Shown here piece after piece: positions 1-9,244 of a stretch of DNA of 64,000 nt (positions are counted from its first letter, which is position 1; every line of letters starts with the position of its first letter). Where the stretch lies: positions 144,711 through 208,710 of the forward strand of contig CANGBX010000006.1 of assembly GCA_947452455.1 (NCBI GenBank). Direction: 5' to 3'. The translations under genes and the position numbers were made by a program. Source of the stretch: Beijerinckiaceae bacterium. GTDB taxonomy: Bacteria > Pseudomonadota > Alphaproteobacteria > Rhizobiales > Beijerinckiaceae. The notes under the pieces were generated by a model. It saw only the letters and a list, made by a program, of their open reading frames with translations. It had not been told where the DNA came from and ran no database searches.

Positions 1-1
1 C

Positions 2-841
2 AATACCAAGGTTGCGGCAACACCTGCGATCTCGCCTGGCAATTATGCGGGTCGCTTTGTCCATTGGGGCATTCGCGAACATGGCATGGCCGCTGCCATC
101 AATGGCATGGCGCTGCATGGTGGTTATATTCCCTCAGGCGCGACCTTCTTGGTCTTTGCTGATTACATGCGCCCCGCTTTGCGCCTCGCAGCGCTGATGA
201 AGACGCGCCACATCGAAGTGCTGACGCATGACTCGATTGGTCTGGGCGAAGATGGTCCGACCCATCAGCCGGTCGAAACCATTGCCTCGCTGCGCGCGAT
301 TCCCAATCTGAATGTGTTCCGCCCCGCGGACCAAACGGAAACGATTGAATGCTGGCAGGCGGCACTGGAAGCTGGCCACACGCCATCTGTTCTCGCGCTC
401 ACACGCCAGAACTTGTCGGCGGTGCGCACGACCTATGTTGCAGAAAACCTGTCCGCCAAGGGCGCGTATGAACTCGCACCCGCCAAGGGCGACGCCAAAG
501 TCACGATCTTTGCTTCCGGCTCGGAAGTCGAGATCGCGCTGAAGGGCCGGGACCTCTTGGCAGAAAAAGGCATTGATGCGCGCGTGGTCTCCGTGCCTTG
601 CATGGATATTTTTCTGGCTCAGGACGAGGCTTACAAGGCCAAGATCATCGGCAAGGCGCCCGTGCGTATTGCAGTTGAGGCGGCTGTGCGCATGGGCTGG
701 GATGCACTCATTGGCGACAAGGGTGTGTTCATCGGCATGAAGGGCTTTGGCGAAAGCGCGCCGGCCAAGAAACTCTACGAACATTTCGGCATTACGCCGC
801 AAGCGGTGGCAGAGGCTGCGGTGCAGCACTTGCCGCGCTGA
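2..841 (+). CDS. tkt: Transketolase, C-terminal part (5' end outside window)
   Basis: Transketolase moves two-carbon ketol units between sugar phosphates in the pentose phosphate or Calvin pathway, using thiamine diphosphate. The reading frame is open from the first bases of the window, so only about 279 C-terminal residues are visible. They include the pyrimidine-domain motif GIREHGM near visible residues 23-29, the [13 protein letters not shown] substrate-channel motif, and the complete C-terminal domain. The thiamine-binding N-terminal half lies to the left. The gene ends 39 nt before gap on the same strand, which suggests cotranscription of a tkt-gap-pgk-fba carbon cluster. Family assignment is secure; the exact isozyme role is inferred. 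Confidence 0.96.
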   Translation, partial: NTKVAATPAISPGNYAGRFVHWGIREHGMAAAINGMALHGGYIPSGATFLVFADYMRPALRLAALMKTRHIEVLTHDSIGLGEDGPTHQPVETIASLRAIPNLNVFRPADQTETIECWQAALEAGHTPSVLALTRQNLSAVRTTYVAENLSAKGAYELAPAKGDAKVTIFASGSEVEIALKGRDLLAEKGIDARVVSVPCMDIFLAQDEAYKAKIIGKAPVRIAVEAAVRMGWDALIGDKGVFIGMKGFGESAPAKKLYEHFGITPQAVAEAAVQHLPR

Positions 842-880
842 TTGGTCAGCATCAGAATTTACGCATTGAAGGAGAGTAAG

Positions 881-1885
881 ATGGTGAAGGTCGCAATCAA
901 CGGTTTCGGACGTATCGGCCGCAATGTTTTGCGCGCCATCGTGGAATCGGGCCGCAAGGATATTCAGGTTGTTGCCATCAACGATCTGGGTCCGGTCGAA
1001 ACCAATGCGCATCTGATGCGCTTTGACTCGGTGCATGGCCGCTTCCCCGGCAAGGTGACAGTGTCTGGCGACACGATTGATGTGGGCTTTGGCCCGATCA
1101 AGGTCACCGCGATCCGCAATCCGGCCGAATTGCCGCACAAAGAACTTGGCGTCGACATTGCGCTCGAATGCACGGGCATTTTCGTGACACGTGACAAGGC
1201 AGCTGCGCATCTCGAAGCTGGCGCCAAGCGCGTCATCGTCTCAGCCCCTTGCGACAATGCTGATCTCACGGTCGTCTTTGGCGTCAATCACGACAAGCTG
1301 ACGAAGGATCACATCGTCATCTCGAACGCCTCTTGCACGACGAACTGCTTGGCGCCCGTCGCCAAGGTTCTGAACGATGCCATCGGCATCGAAAAGGGCT
1401 TCATGACGACGATCCATTCCTACACCGGCGATCAGCCGACGCTGGACACGATGCACAAGGATCTCTACCGCGCCCGCGCTGCCGCTCTGTCGATGATCCC
1501 GACATCAACCGGCGCAGCCAAGGCTGTAGGTCTCGTTCTGCCTGAACTCAATGGCAAGCTCGATGGCTCGGCCATCCGCGTGCCGACCCCGAACGTCTCG
1601 GTCGTTGATCTGAAGTTTGTCGCCAAGCGCGCCACCACGGTTGCTGAAGTCAATGCGGCGATCAAAGCGGCTGCCGATGGTTCGCTCAAGGGCATCCTCG
1701 GCTATACGGATGTCTCGAACGTCTCGATCGACTTCAATCACGACTCGCATTCATCCGTGTTTCACATGGATCAGACCAAGGTCATGGAAGGCACATTCGT
1801 GCGTATCCTCTCTTGGTACGACAATGAATGGGGCTTCTCGAACCGCATGAGCGACACGGCTGTGGCCATGGGCAAGCTCATCTAA
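881..1885 (+). CDS. gap: Glyceraldehyde-3-phosphate dehydrogenase, type I
   Basis: The product is a 334-residue NAD(P)-dependent glyceraldehyde-3-phosphate dehydrogenase of glycolysis and gluconeogenesis. It opens with the Rossmann motif INGFGRIGR, and the catalytic cysteine sits in SCTTNCLAP near residue 152. The family end motif [11 protein letters not shown] is intact. The ATG at 881 is preferred over the upstream in-frame GTG because GGAGAG lies 5 nt before it and the protein then begins exactly at the Rossmann fold. A strong intrinsic terminator follows at 1894-1923, so pgk probably has additional transcription of its own. The length is normal for the family. Confidence 0.98.
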   Translation: MVKVAINGFGRIGRNVLRAIVESGRKDIQVVAINDLGPVETNAHLMRFDSVHGRFPGKVTVSGDTIDVGFGPIKVTAIRNPAELPHKELGVDIALECTGIFVTRDKAAAHLEAGAKRVIVSAPCDNADLTVVFGVNHDKLTKDHIVISNASCTTNCLAPVAKVLNDAIGIEKGFMTTIHSYTGDQPTLDTMHKDLYRARAAALSMIPTSTGAAKAVGLVLPELNGKLDGSAIRVPTPNVSVVDLKFVAKRATTVAEVNAAIKAAADGSLKGILGYTDVSNVSIDFNHDSHSSVFHMDQTKVMEGTFVRILSWYDNEWGFSNRMSDTAVAMGKLI

Positions 1886-1893
1886 AATAAATC

Positions 1894-1923
1894 GGGCGCG
1901 CCTTTGTGAGGCGCGCCCTTTTT
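1894..1923 (+). terminator. Intrinsic terminator after gap
   Basis: A perfect 9-bp stem GGGCGCGCC/GGCGCGCCC with a 7-nt loop is followed by five T residues. It starts nine bases after the gap stop codon and about 30 nt before pgk. Confidence 0.92.
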
Positions 1924-1952
1924 CATGTGGCACAAGATAAAGAGTTTCAGGC

Positions 1953-3149
1953 ATGAGCGCCTTCCGCACACTCGATCAGGCTGACGTCAAGGGAAAGCGC
2001 GTTCTTCTGCGCGTCGATCTCAATCTGCCGATGGAGAATGGCAAGATATCGGATGCAACACGCATCGAGCGTATTGTGCCCACCATCAAGGAACTCACTT
2101 CCAAAGGCGCGCGCGTTATTCTGCTGGCGCATTTCGGTCGCCCGAAGAATGGGCCGGATGCCGAAAACTCGCTGCAGCCGATTGCGGCCGCATTGCCTGA
2201 ACATCTGGGCGCGCCTGTTGCTTTTGCATCTGACTGCATCGGGCCTGTGGCTGAAGCCGCTGTTGCCAAGCTGCATGACGGCGAGATCCTGCTGCTCGAA
2301 AACACCCGCTTCCACAAAGCGGAAGAAAAGAATGATGCGGCCTTTGTGGTGGCGCTCGCCAAGCTTGGTGATCTCTATGTGAATGATGCCTTCTCGGCCG
2401 CGCACCGCGCGCATGCCTCGACCGAAGGTCTTGCCCATGTCCTGCCAGCTTTCGCGGGCCGCGGCATGCAGGCTGAACTTGAAGCTTTGACCAAGGCGCT
2501 GGAAACACCCAACCGTCCTGTGGCGGCGATTGTCGGTGGTGCAAAGGTTTCGACCAAGCTCGAATTGCTCGGCAATCTGTCGAAGAAAGTCGATTTCATC
2601 ATCATCGGCGGCGGCATGGCCAATACATTCTTGGCAGCCCAAGGCGCCAAGGTTGGCAAGTCGCTCTGCGAGCATGATCTTGTGGGCACTGCGCTTGAAA
2701 TGATCGCGCAGGCCAAAGCCGCCAAATGCGAAATCGTGCTGCCTTCTGATGTTGTGGTGGCGAAAGAATTCAAGGCGCACGCCGCCTCGCGCGTGACCGA
2801 TGCGCAGCATGTGGCTGATGATGAAATGATCTTGGACGCTGGTCCGGCTTCGGTGGCAGCGGTTGAGAAAATTCTCGGCACCTGCAAGACGCTGGTGTGG
2901 AACGGCCCGTTCGGCGCCTTTGAATTGCAGCCCTTCGATGCAGCGACCAATGCAGTTGCCAAGGCGGCGGCGCAGCTCACCAAAAAGGGCGCGCTCGTCA
3001 CAGTGGCTGGCGGTGGCGATACGGTGTCGGCGCTCAATCAATCAGGTGCGGCTGAGAACTTCACCTATATTTCGACAGCAGGCGGCGCATTCCTCGAATG
3101 GCTCGAAGGCAAAGTGCTGCCGGGCGTCGAGGCTCTGCGCATCAAATAA
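1953..3149 (+). CDS. pgk: Phosphoglycerate kinase
   Basis: The 398-residue phosphoglycerate kinase interconverts 1,3-bisphosphoglycerate and 3-phosphoglycerate with ATP. The N-terminal motif RVDLNLPM is the substrate-binding signature (family RVDxNVP). LLAHFGRP and the glycine-rich nucleotide segment [11 protein letters not shown] near the C-terminus are also present. The ATG at 1953 gives the usual family start (a few residues before the [14 protein letters not shown] helix). The gene lies between gap and class I fba, all in one direction, but a terminator separates it from gap. Nothing is unusual in length (the usual size is about 400 residues). Confidence 0.98.
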   Translation: MSAFRTLDQADVKGKRVLLRVDLNLPMENGKISDATRIERIVPTIKELTSKGARVILLAHFGRPKNGPDAENSLQPIAAALPEHLGAPVAFASDCIGPVAEAAVAKLHDGEILLLENTRFHKAEEKNDAAFVVALAKLGDLYVNDAFSAAHRAHASTEGLAHVLPAFAGRGMQAELEALTKALETPNRPVAAIVGGAKVSTKLELLGNLSKKVDFIIIGGGMANTFLAAQGAKVGKSLCEHDLVGTALEMIAQAKAAKCEIVLPSDVVVAKEFKAHAASRVTDAQHVADDEMILDAGPASVAAVEKILGTCKTLVWNGPFGAFELQPFDAATNAVAKAAAQLTKKGALVTVAGGGDTVSALNQSGAAENFTYISTAGGAFLEWLEGKVLPGVEALRIK

Positions 3150-3177
3150 TTTCAGATTTTCTCGGAGGAGTTTGACG

Positions 3178-4194
3178 ATGAACAAGGACCAACTCGCCAA
3201 AGTGGCAGCGGCCATGTGTGCGCCCGGTAAGGGCATTCTCGCAGCTGACGAGAGCTCGGGCACGATCAAGAAGCGCTTTGATGCGATCGGTGTGGAATCC
3301 ACCGCCGACAGCCGCCGCGATTATCGCGAGATGATGTTCCGCACTGAGGCAGCGATGACGCAGAACATTTCCGGCGTCATTCTCTATGATGAAACCATCC
3401 GCCAGAACGCCAAAGACGGCACGCCGCTGGTGAAAATCATCGAACAGATGGGTTCGCTTCCCGGCATCAAGGTCGATGCGGGCGTGAAGTTCCTGCCGAA
3501 TTTCCCGAATGAAACAATCACCGAAGGCCTCGATGGCCTCAGCGAGCGTATGGCTGAATATTACAAAATCGGCGCGCGTTTCGCGAAATGGCGTGCGGTG
3601 ATTGATATTGCCGATGGCATTCCCTCGCGCGGCGCAATCCTCGCCAATGCGCAGGCGCTCGCCCGTTATGCCGCGATCTGTCAGGCCAATGACATTGTGC
3701 CGATCGTCGAGCCGGAAGTGCTGATGGATGGCGGCCATGATCAGGCGCGCTGCTATGAAGTCACCGAATTCGTTTTGAAGACGCTCTACAACGAGCTCTA
3801 TGAAGCGAAGGTCTTCCTCGAAGGCACTGTGTTGAAGCCCAACATGATCGTGCCGGGCAAGAAGAGCGCCAAGCAAGTTTCAGCTGAGCAAGTCGCGGCC
3901 GAAACCGTGCGTGTGTTCAAGCAGACCGTGCCTGTTGCCGTGCCGGGCATTGCCTTCTTGTCGGGTGGTCAGGCTGATGTGGAAGCCACCGCCAATCTCG
4001 ACGCGATCAACAAGCTGGGTCCGTTGCCGTGGCTCGTGACCTTCTCCTATGGTCGCGCTTTGCAGGCCGCGCCGCAGAAGGCTTGGGCTGGCAAGGCAGA
4101 CAATGTGCCTGCAGCACAAAAGGCTTTCGCCCACCGCGCCAAGATGAATGGTCTGGCCTCCAAGGGACAGTGGAACAAGGGACTCGAAGGCTAA
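3178..4194 (+). CDS. fba: Fructose-bisphosphate aldolase, class I
   Basis: This is a 338-residue class I (Schiff-base) aldolase that cleaves fructose 1,6-bisphosphate. The N-terminal segment GILAADESSGTIKKRF and the active-site signature FLEGTVLKPN, with the Schiff-base lysine near residue 220, mark it as class I rather than the zinc-dependent class II. A strong ribosome binding site GGAGGAG lies 7 nt before the ATG at 3178, so the longer open frame reaching into pgk is not used. The gene follows pgk by 28 nt. A terminator ends the cluster at 4219. Class I aldolases occur in some alphaproteobacteria alongside or instead of class II; no class II gene is visible here. Confidence 0.97.
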   Translation: MNKDQLAKVAAAMCAPGKGILAADESSGTIKKRFDAIGVESTADSRRDYREMMFRTEAAMTQNISGVILYDETIRQNAKDGTPLVKIIEQMGSLPGIKVDAGVKFLPNFPNETITEGLDGLSERMAEYYKIGARFAKWRAVIDIADGIPSRGAILANAQALARYAAICQANDIVPIVEPEVLMDGGHDQARCYEVTEFVLKTLYNELYEAKVFLEGTVLKPNMIVPGKKSAKQVSAEQVAAETVRVFKQTVPVAVPGIAFLSGGQADVEATANLDAINKLGPLPWLVTFSYGRALQAAPQKAWAGKADNVPAAQKAFAHRAKMNGLASKGQWNKGLEG

Positions 4195-4218
4195 GCGCTT
4201 TCCACTCTTCAAAAGAAA

Positions 4219-4246
4219 AGCCCGGTGGAAACACCGGGCTTTTTTT
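4219..4246 (+). terminator. Intrinsic terminator after fba
   Basis: Stem AGCCCGGTG/CACCGGGCT with a GAAA tetraloop is followed by six T residues, 24 nt after the fba stop. Confidence 0.94.
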
Positions 4247-4266
4247 ATGACGCGCCATCTCTCCCC

Positions 4267-4351
4267 CGTCATTGCGAGGAGCGTAGCGACGAAGCAATCC
4301 AGAAGCCGCACGCACGGCCTCTGGATTGCTTCGCTTACGCTCGCAATGACG
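4267..4351. repeat. Palindromic repeat, copy 1 of 7
   Basis: An 85-bp imperfect palindrome begins with CGTCATTGCGAGGAGC and ends with the inverted form TCGCAATGACG; the inner arms are AAGCAATCCAG and CTGGATTGCTT. It lies between the convergent fba and ftsH genes, between their two terminators. The same element recurs at 25220, 30643, 31780, 35406, 37107 and 52481. It encodes nothing and has no transposase. Confidence 0.95.
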
Positions 4352-4366
4352 ACGTGGGAGAGGGTC

Positions 4367-4397
4367 ATAAAAAAACCCGGCGTCTCCGCCGGGTTTT
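4367..4397 (-). terminator. Terminator after ftsH
   Basis: Stem AACCCGGCG/CGCCGGGTT with a TCTC loop lies just past the ftsH stop. Read on the minus strand it is followed by a run of T residues (the A run at 4369-4375). Confidence 0.9.
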
Positions 4398-4404
4398 GTT
4401 GTCC

Positions 4405-6321
4405 TTACGCTGAAGGCTGCGGCTCGAGCCCGCCTTCGGCTTGCGGCGGACGCTTGGTCGTCGGTACCGGCGAGGAGCGGGGTGGCGATGACGATTCATC
4501 GTCGCTTTCACGCACCGGCTTTTTGCCGTCGAGCAGCCCCATGATTTCATCGCCTGTCAGCGTTTCGTATTCGAGCAGGCCTTGGGCCAAAGCCTCAAGT
4601 CCGTCGCGCCTTTCGGTGATGATGCGGCGGGCTTCCGAATGGCCCATTTCAACCAAGCGGCGCACTTCGCTGTCGATCGTCTGTGCGGTCGATTCCGAAA
4701 TGTTCTGCTGCTTGCCCATCGAATAGCCCAGGAATACTTCTTCCTGGTTCTCGCCATACATCACAGTGCCCAGCGCATCCGAGAAGCCCCAGCGCGTGAC
4801 CATGGCACGTGCGAGTTTCGTGGCCTGTTCGATGTCGCTCTGCGCACCAGAAGTAATCTTGTCTTTGCCGAAGACAATCTCTTCAGCCACACGACCACCC
4901 ATCAAAACCGCAAGGCGTGATGTCATCTGCTCATAGCTCATCGACAGCTTGTCGCGTTCCGGTAGCTGCATGACCATGCCCAGCGCACGGCCACGCGGAA
5001 TGATCGTTGCCTTATGGACAGGATCGGTTGCCGGCACGCTGAGTGCGACCAATGCGTGGCCACCTTCGTGATAAGCAGTCAGCATTCTTTCTTGTTCGGT
5101 CATGACGAGCGTGCGGCGTTCCGCACCCATCATGATCTTGTCTTTTGCGTCTTCGAATTCGGCCATGGTGACAATGCGCTTGCCGCGACGTGCCGCCATC
5201 AGCGCTGCTTCATTGACGAGATTCATCAGGTCAGCACCCGAGAAACCCGGTGTACCGCGTGCAACGGTCTTGAGTTCCACGTCTGGTGCCAGCGGCACTT
5301 TGCGCACATGCACTTTCAAAATGCGCTCGCGGCCCGTGACATCCGGATTGGGCACAACGATCTGGCGATCAAAGCGGCCCGGACGCAGAAGCGCAGGGTC
5401 AAGCACGTCAGGGCGGTTTGTCGCGGCAATGAGGATAATGCCTTCATTGGCTTCAAAGCCGTCCATTTCGACGAGCAATTGGTTGAGCGTCTGTTCACGC
5501 TCATCATTGCCGCCGCCAAGGCCTGCACCACGATGGCGACCCACCGCATCGATTTCGTCGATGAAGATGATGCAAGGCGCATTCTTCTTGGCCTGTTCGA
5601 ACATGTCACGCACGCGGCTTGCGCCCACGCCCACAAACATTTCGACGAAGTCAGAACCAGAAATGGTGAAGAAGGGCACATTGGCTTCGCCCGCAATAGC
5701 GCGTGCGAGAAGCGTCTTACCCGTGCCCGGAGGACCAACGAGCAGAACACCGCGCGGAATACGCCCGCCCAAGCGCTGGAACTTTTGCGGGTCTTTCAGG
5801 AATTCGACGATTTCCTGCAAATCTTCTTTGGCTTCATCGACACCTGCGACATCTTCAAATGTCACACGCCCATGCGCCTCGGTCAGCATTTTGGCTTTTG
5901 ACTTGCCAAAGCCCATGGCTTTGCCAGCGCCGCCCTGCATTTGCCGCGAGAGAAAAATCCACACGCCCAAGAAGGCAATCAGCGGCAAGCCGTTGACGAG
6001 CAAAGTCACCAGCCAATTATTGCCATCAGACGGCGGCTTGGCCGTGATCGACACATTCTTCTGATAAAGCTTTGACACCAGCGTCGGATCGCTCGGCGCA
6101 TAGGTCGAGAAAGCGCGATTGTCATTGAAGTGACCGTAGATCTCATTGCCCGAGATCGTCACTTCACGCACGCGGCCCTGATCCACTTCGCTGAGCAATT
6201 GGCTGAACGGGATTTCCTGCGTCTGCTGCCTCTGTCCCGGATTTTGGAACAACATCACAAGTGCGACGACAAGGAGGAAGATGATCACCCAAAGGGCGAA
6301 ATTCCTGAAATTCGGATTCAT
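4405..6321 (-). CDS. ftsH: ATP-dependent zinc metalloprotease FtsH
   Basis: FtsH is a hexameric inner-membrane AAA+ protease that degrades unneeded membrane and regulatory proteins (RpoH in several proteobacteria). The 638-residue protein has a membrane segment at about residues 6-25 and a second near 105-125. Walker A GPPGTGKT, Walker B IIFIDEID, the second region of homology around [17 protein letters not shown] and the zinc motif HEGGH follow in order. The C-terminal tail is low-complexity and proline/serine-rich. The ATG at 6321 (MNPNFRNF) is chosen because an AGGA precedes it and the upstream 32 codons have no family counterpart. It follows tilS by 129 nt in the same direction, a common alphaproteobacterial arrangement. 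Confidence 0.98.
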   Translation of the reverse strand: MNPNFRNFALWVIIFLLVVALVMLFQNPGQRQQTQEIPFSQLLSEVDQGRVREVTISGNEIYGHFNDNRAFSTYAPSDPTLVSKLYQKNVSITAKPPSDGNNWLVTLLVNGLPLIAFLGVWIFLSRQMQGGAGKAMGFGKSKAKMLTEAHGRVTFEDVAGVDEAKEDLQEIVEFLKDPQKFQRLGGRIPRGVLLVGPPGTGKTLLARAIAGEANVPFFTISGSDFVEMFVGVGASRVRDMFEQAKKNAPCIIFIDEIDAVGRHRGAGLGGGNDEREQTLNQLLVEMDGFEANEGIILIAATNRPDVLDPALLRPGRFDRQIVVPNPDVTGRERILKVHVRKVPLAPDVELKTVARGTPGFSGADLMNLVNEAALMAARRGKRIVTMAEFEDAKDKIMMGAERRTLVMTEQERMLTAYHEGGHALVALSVPATDPVHKATIIPRGRALGMVMQLPERDKLSMSYEQMTSRLAVLMGGRVAEEIVFGKDKITSGAQSDIEQATKLARAMVTRWGFSDALGTVMYGENQEEVFLGYSMGKQQNISESTAQTIDSEVRRLVEMGHSEARRIITERRDGLEALAQGLLEYETLTGDEIMGLLDGKKPVRESDDESSSPPRSSPVPTTKRPPQAEGGLEPQPSA

Positions 6322-6450
6322 TTCAGTCCTGTATCCGGCGAAGACCGCCGTCCTGGTGCCACCCCGAAGGGATCTTTTCGATCTTCTCAATGTAGGCTTG
6401 CAGGGCACCCTTGCCAAGGGAAGGCCTGAGCTGAATCGTCAGGGCGGCCC

Positions 6451-7434
6451 TTAGAGCCCCGCTTTGCGAGGGGCTTCGCGCGAGATCACAAGAACGCTAT
6501 CGCTTTTCAGATCGATCAGCGTGCCGCCTAAAGTCGAGCGCCAAGGGGTGTCTGCAGCCCAAGCCGCACTCAGATCAGCGACCAAAGCCTCGGCCTGTTC
6601 GAGCCGCGGTATCTGGCCGATACGGGCAATTTCCGCCATCAAAAGCCGCAAAACGTGCTCCGTTGGGGCGTTTTTCAGCCTTTTGGCATCGAGCTCGCTC
6701 ACTTCGTCCGTGTGCCGCAGAAGCGCTTCTGCCGTAAGGCGCTCTGTGCCTTCCACAAGGGCAGCTTCAGCGCGCGCCGCACGCGCGGCGAGCCGCGTGA
6801 AGGTTTCGGGGCCAAGGCCCGCCTCTTCGAGCTGGCCTGTGAGGCGGCGCATTTGCGTGCGGGCAAAACGGGGATCCTCATTTGACGGATCTTGAATGTA
6901 GTTTAACCCGCGCTCTTCGCAGACCGCGATCAATTCCGATTTGCGCCATCCCAAAAAGGGCCGCGCATGCGTGATGCCATCACGCGAGAGCTGCGCGCGC
7001 ATGCCGGCCAGCCCGCCGATGGAAGAGCCGCGCATCAAGCGAAAGAGGATGGTCTCCATCTGGTCATCGGCATGGTGTGCGGTGACGAGATGGTCTGCGC
7101 CGATCTCTTTGGCATGTGCAATGAGAGCCGCATAACGCGCCGCGCGCGCTTCTTCCTGAATCCGCGTGGCAGGCTTGTCGCCTTCCCAAGTTAAAATGGC
7201 ATGCGGAATGTTGAGCTGCGCACAGAGGCTCGCGCAATTTTGCGCTTCAGTGCGCGACTCTGCGCGAAAGCCATGATCGAATGTGGCGGCATAAAGCGGT
7301 GGGTGATGGGGCCATGCGCTCAGAAGTGCCAGTGCGGCAACGGAATCGGGTCCGCCCGAGAGGCCCAAAAGAATCCCACGCGCTTTTGCAAGCGGCGCAA
7401 AGAGCGTTTGGAGGTCTTGCTCGCTCACGCGCAT
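6451..7434 (-). CDS. tilS: tRNA(Ile)-lysidine synthase
   Basis: TilS converts the wobble cytidine of the CAU-anticodon tRNA-Ile to lysidine, switching it from methionine to isoleucine decoding. The N-terminal PP-loop ATP pyrophosphatase motif SGGPDS is near residues 25-30. The HHADDQMET segment that typifies the family follows near residue 125. At 327 residues it is a short form, with a reduced C-terminal domain relative to the E. coli enzyme, as is usual in alphaproteobacteria. Its start overlaps the end of cpoB by 10 nt, implying translational coupling. It lies upstream of ftsH in the usual order. Confidence 0.95.
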   Translation of the reverse strand: MRVSEQDLQTLFAPLAKARGILLGLSGGPDSVAALALLSAWPHHPPLYAATFDHGFRAESRTEAQNCASLCAQLNIPHAILTWEGDKPATRIQEEARAARYAALIAHAKEIGADHLVTAHHADDQMETILFRLMRGSSIGGLAGMRAQLSRDGITHARPFLGWRKSELIAVCEERGLNYIQDPSNEDPRFARTQMRRLTGQLEEAGLGPETFTRLAARAARAEAALVEGTERLTAEALLRHTDEVSELDAKRLKNAPTEHVLRLLMAEIARIGQIPRLEQAEALVADLSAAWAADTPWRSTLGGTLIDLKSDSVLVISREAPRKAGL

Positions 7435-8486
7435 TTCGCGCGTGTAAATTCGCGCTGTGCAGTTGTTTTGATCGCATTGGCTTGCGGATATTTGCGCGGC
7501 ACTTCCGCAAAGAAAGCGCAGGCCTGTTCTTTTGCGCCGAGTTTTTCGAGCGATTGACCAAGCCGTAGCATGGCATCTGGCGCATGCGCGGTCTTGGGAT
7601 GGTCTGTCGAGATTTTCAAATATTGCTCGGCCGCATCACGGTGGCGGTTGCGCTTGAAAAAGCTTTCGCCGAGATAATAAACCGCTTCACCCGCCAGCGG
7701 ATCTTTCGGATAGCGCTGCAAGAAAGTCGCGAGGCTTGCTTCCGCCGCATCATATTGCCCGCGCTCAAGCGAGAAGACGGCGAGCTCGAACTCATCTTTG
7801 GGGGTCGTTGCCGGCATGGCCCCCAAAGATGAATTCGAGCCCGCTTGTGCGGGCGGCGCGGCGATGGCGGCTTGGCGGCCTCCAGTGAGATCGAGCGGCG
7901 CATTGGCATCATCCTGCGCGCCGAGCGGGCCGCCGGGGACGGGACGCGTCACAGGGCGGCTAGCCGAATCTGGCGAGCCCAGTGCGCGCGGCGCACCGGG
8001 AGCATCAGGATTGGCGGCTGGATCAAAAGCATCGCCGCGTCCATTGCCGCGCGCACCGGCAACGCCCGCGACAATCGCGGGCGCAACGCTTGGGGCAGCC
8101 TGCGCGACATTGGGCGCAGAGCCACCAAGCTCGGGTTCAAGGTCGCCGCGGCGCTGCGGGGGCACGGGGGCGGGTGCTGGCTGGGCAGACGGTGCTGCGG
8201 GGCGTGCGCCACCCTTGGGCTGCAGCTCCTGGAAGCGGAAATCCACATCCTGTTGGAACTTGCGCAGCATTTCTTCGCTACGGCGAACCTGAAACTGCAT
8301 TTCTTCCATGCGGCCGTTCATCGTGCGGATCTGGTTTTCCAGCCGGTCGATGCGCAGCAATAATTCAGCCGTATCGCCACCAGCCTCGCGGCCGCCACCA
8401 AACAATTGGGCGGAAGCAGGCAAAGCCGCGCCTGCCAGCATGACGAGCGCGAGCAAAAGGGTCTTCAAGGGATTTTGTCTCAGCAT
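7425..8486 (-). CDS. cpoB: Cell division coordinator CpoB (YbgF), periplasmic TPR protein
   Basis: CpoB links the Tol-Pal machine to peptidoglycan synthesis during constriction. The 353-residue product begins with a Sec signal peptide ending near ASA (about residue 25). A short coiled coil (LLRIDRLENQIRTMNGRMEE, about residues 40-90) that matches the TolA-binding trimerisation region comes next. A long proline/alanine-rich linker follows, and a C-terminal tetratricopeptide region contains the motif AVYYLGESFFKRNRHRDAAE. The ATG at 8486 is chosen because it gives the signal peptide; the upstream open frame is not signal-like and runs through a terminator. The linker is longer than in the E. 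coli protein. It lies downstream of pal, as expected. Confidence 0.94.
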   Translation of the reverse strand: MLRQNPLKTLLLALVMLAGAALPASAQLFGGGREAGGDTAELLLRIDRLENQIRTMNGRMEEMQFQVRRSEEMLRKFQQDVDFRFQELQPKGGARPAAPSAQPAPAPVPPQRRGDLEPELGGSAPNVAQAAPSVAPAIVAGVAGARGNGRGDAFDPAANPDAPGAPRALGSPDSASRPVTRPVPGGPLGAQDDANAPLDLTGGRQAAIAAPPAQAGSNSSLGAMPATTPKDEFELAVFSLERGQYDAAEASLATFLQRYPKDPLAGEAVYYLGESFFKRNRHRDAAEQYLKISTDHPKTAHAPDAMLRLGQSLEKLGAKEQACAFFAEVPRKYPQANAIKTTAQREFTRAKCA

Positions 8487-8577
8487 GGGCTTGGCCTCTT
8501 CGCCTGCATCATGGCCTCCGGGATGTGGAATAAACGAGGCAAGACTTCGACCAAATTGGGGTCGTCGTGATTGCCTG

Positions 8578-8616
8578 ACAAAAAAAGACCGGCGCTCTTG
8601 GTGAGGGCGCCGGTCT
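8578..8616 (-). terminator. Terminator between pal and cpoB
   Basis: Stem AGACCGGCGC/GCGCCGGTCT lies about 40 nt past the pal stop. On the minus strand the hairpin is followed by a T run (plus-strand A run at 8580-8586). It suggests that part of the tol-pal transcripts end before cpoB-tilS-ftsH. Confidence 0.85.
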
Positions 8617-8652
8617 GGTGATCTTTGAAAGCTTGCGCCGTGGGGCGGGCTT

Positions 8653-9165
8653 TTAAGAGTTGGCGCCGCCGAGCACGGTAACGGCGCGACGATTCTGCGA
8701 CCAGCAGGAAATGTCGTTGCAAACCGCCACAGGGCGTTCTTTGCCGTAGCTGATCGTGCGCAGACGCGAGGCCGGAATGCCGCGCGCAGCGAGATAGGAT
8801 TTGGCGGCTTCCGCACGGCGTGCACCGAGCGCGAAATTATATTCGCGTGTGCCGCGCTCATCCGCATGGCCTTCGACGGTGATCGAATATTGGCCATATT
8901 GCTGCAGCCAGCGCGCCTGCTTGTCGAGCGTTGCTTGCGCGGTCGATGTCAATTCGGTCGAATCGCTTTCGAAGAAAATGCGATCACCGACATTGACGAC
9001 GAAATCTTGCTGCGAGCCGGGCGTTGCAGCACCAGCACCCAGACCCGAGCCGAAGCCGGAGTTGCTGCCATCTTCATTCGGGTTCTTCGAGCAGGCGCCC
9101 ATAGCAAGGCCAGCTGCCAGCACGGCCACGAGCTTCAGGCTCCGCGCAGAAATCATGAAAGTCAT
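8653..9165 (-). CDS. pal: Peptidoglycan-associated lipoprotein Pal
   Basis: Pal is the outer-membrane lipoprotein of the Tol-Pal system and binds peptidoglycan. The 170-residue precursor has a lipoprotein signal with lipobox LAMGAC, so the mature protein starts at the cysteine near residue 25. A short glycine/asparagine-rich linker leads to an OmpA-like C-terminal domain with the peptide-binding segment EGHADERGTREYNFALGARR. AAGGAG lies 7 nt before the ATG at 9165, which decides the start over a second ATG four codons later. It is separated from tolB by 79 nt carrying a possible CtrA site, and is followed by a terminator. Confidence 0.97.
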   Translation of the reverse strand: MTFMISARSLKLVAVLAAGLAMGACSKNPNEDGSNSGFGSGLGAGAATPGSQQDFVVNVGDRIFFESDSTELTSTAQATLDKQARWLQQYGQYSITVEGHADERGTREYNFALGARRAEAAKSYLAARGIPASRLRTISYGKERPVAVCNDISCWSQNRRAVTVLGGANS

Positions 9166-9220
9166 TCCGGAACTCCTTCAACTGACCGGATAGGTTGCAC
9201 CCAGGTCTAGTCAGTCTTGG

Positions 9221-9235
9221 TTAATGTTTGGTTAG
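9221..9235. promoter_or_regulatory. Possible CtrA-binding site upstream of pal
   Basis: TTAA-TGTTTGG-TTAG matches the CtrA consensus TTAA-N7-TTAA at seven of eight positions and lies 56-70 nt upstream of the pal start codon, in the tolB-pal gap. The assignment is by consensus only. Confidence 0.5.
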
Positions 9236-9244
9236 GAGGCGCGC

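Noticed and set aside
134..1210. A 358-codon open frame on the minus strand across tkt and gap
   Set aside because: It is the antisense shadow of two well-recognised genes; its product is His/Arg-rich without any domain.
1947..3041. A 364-codon minus-strand frame opposite pgk
   Set aside because: Shadow of pgk caused by high GC; no domain and no ribosome binding site.
4405..6321. HEGGH instead of HEAGH in FtsH as a defect
   Set aside because: The HExxH zinc motif is intact and the glycine variant occurs in other rhizobial FtsH proteins.
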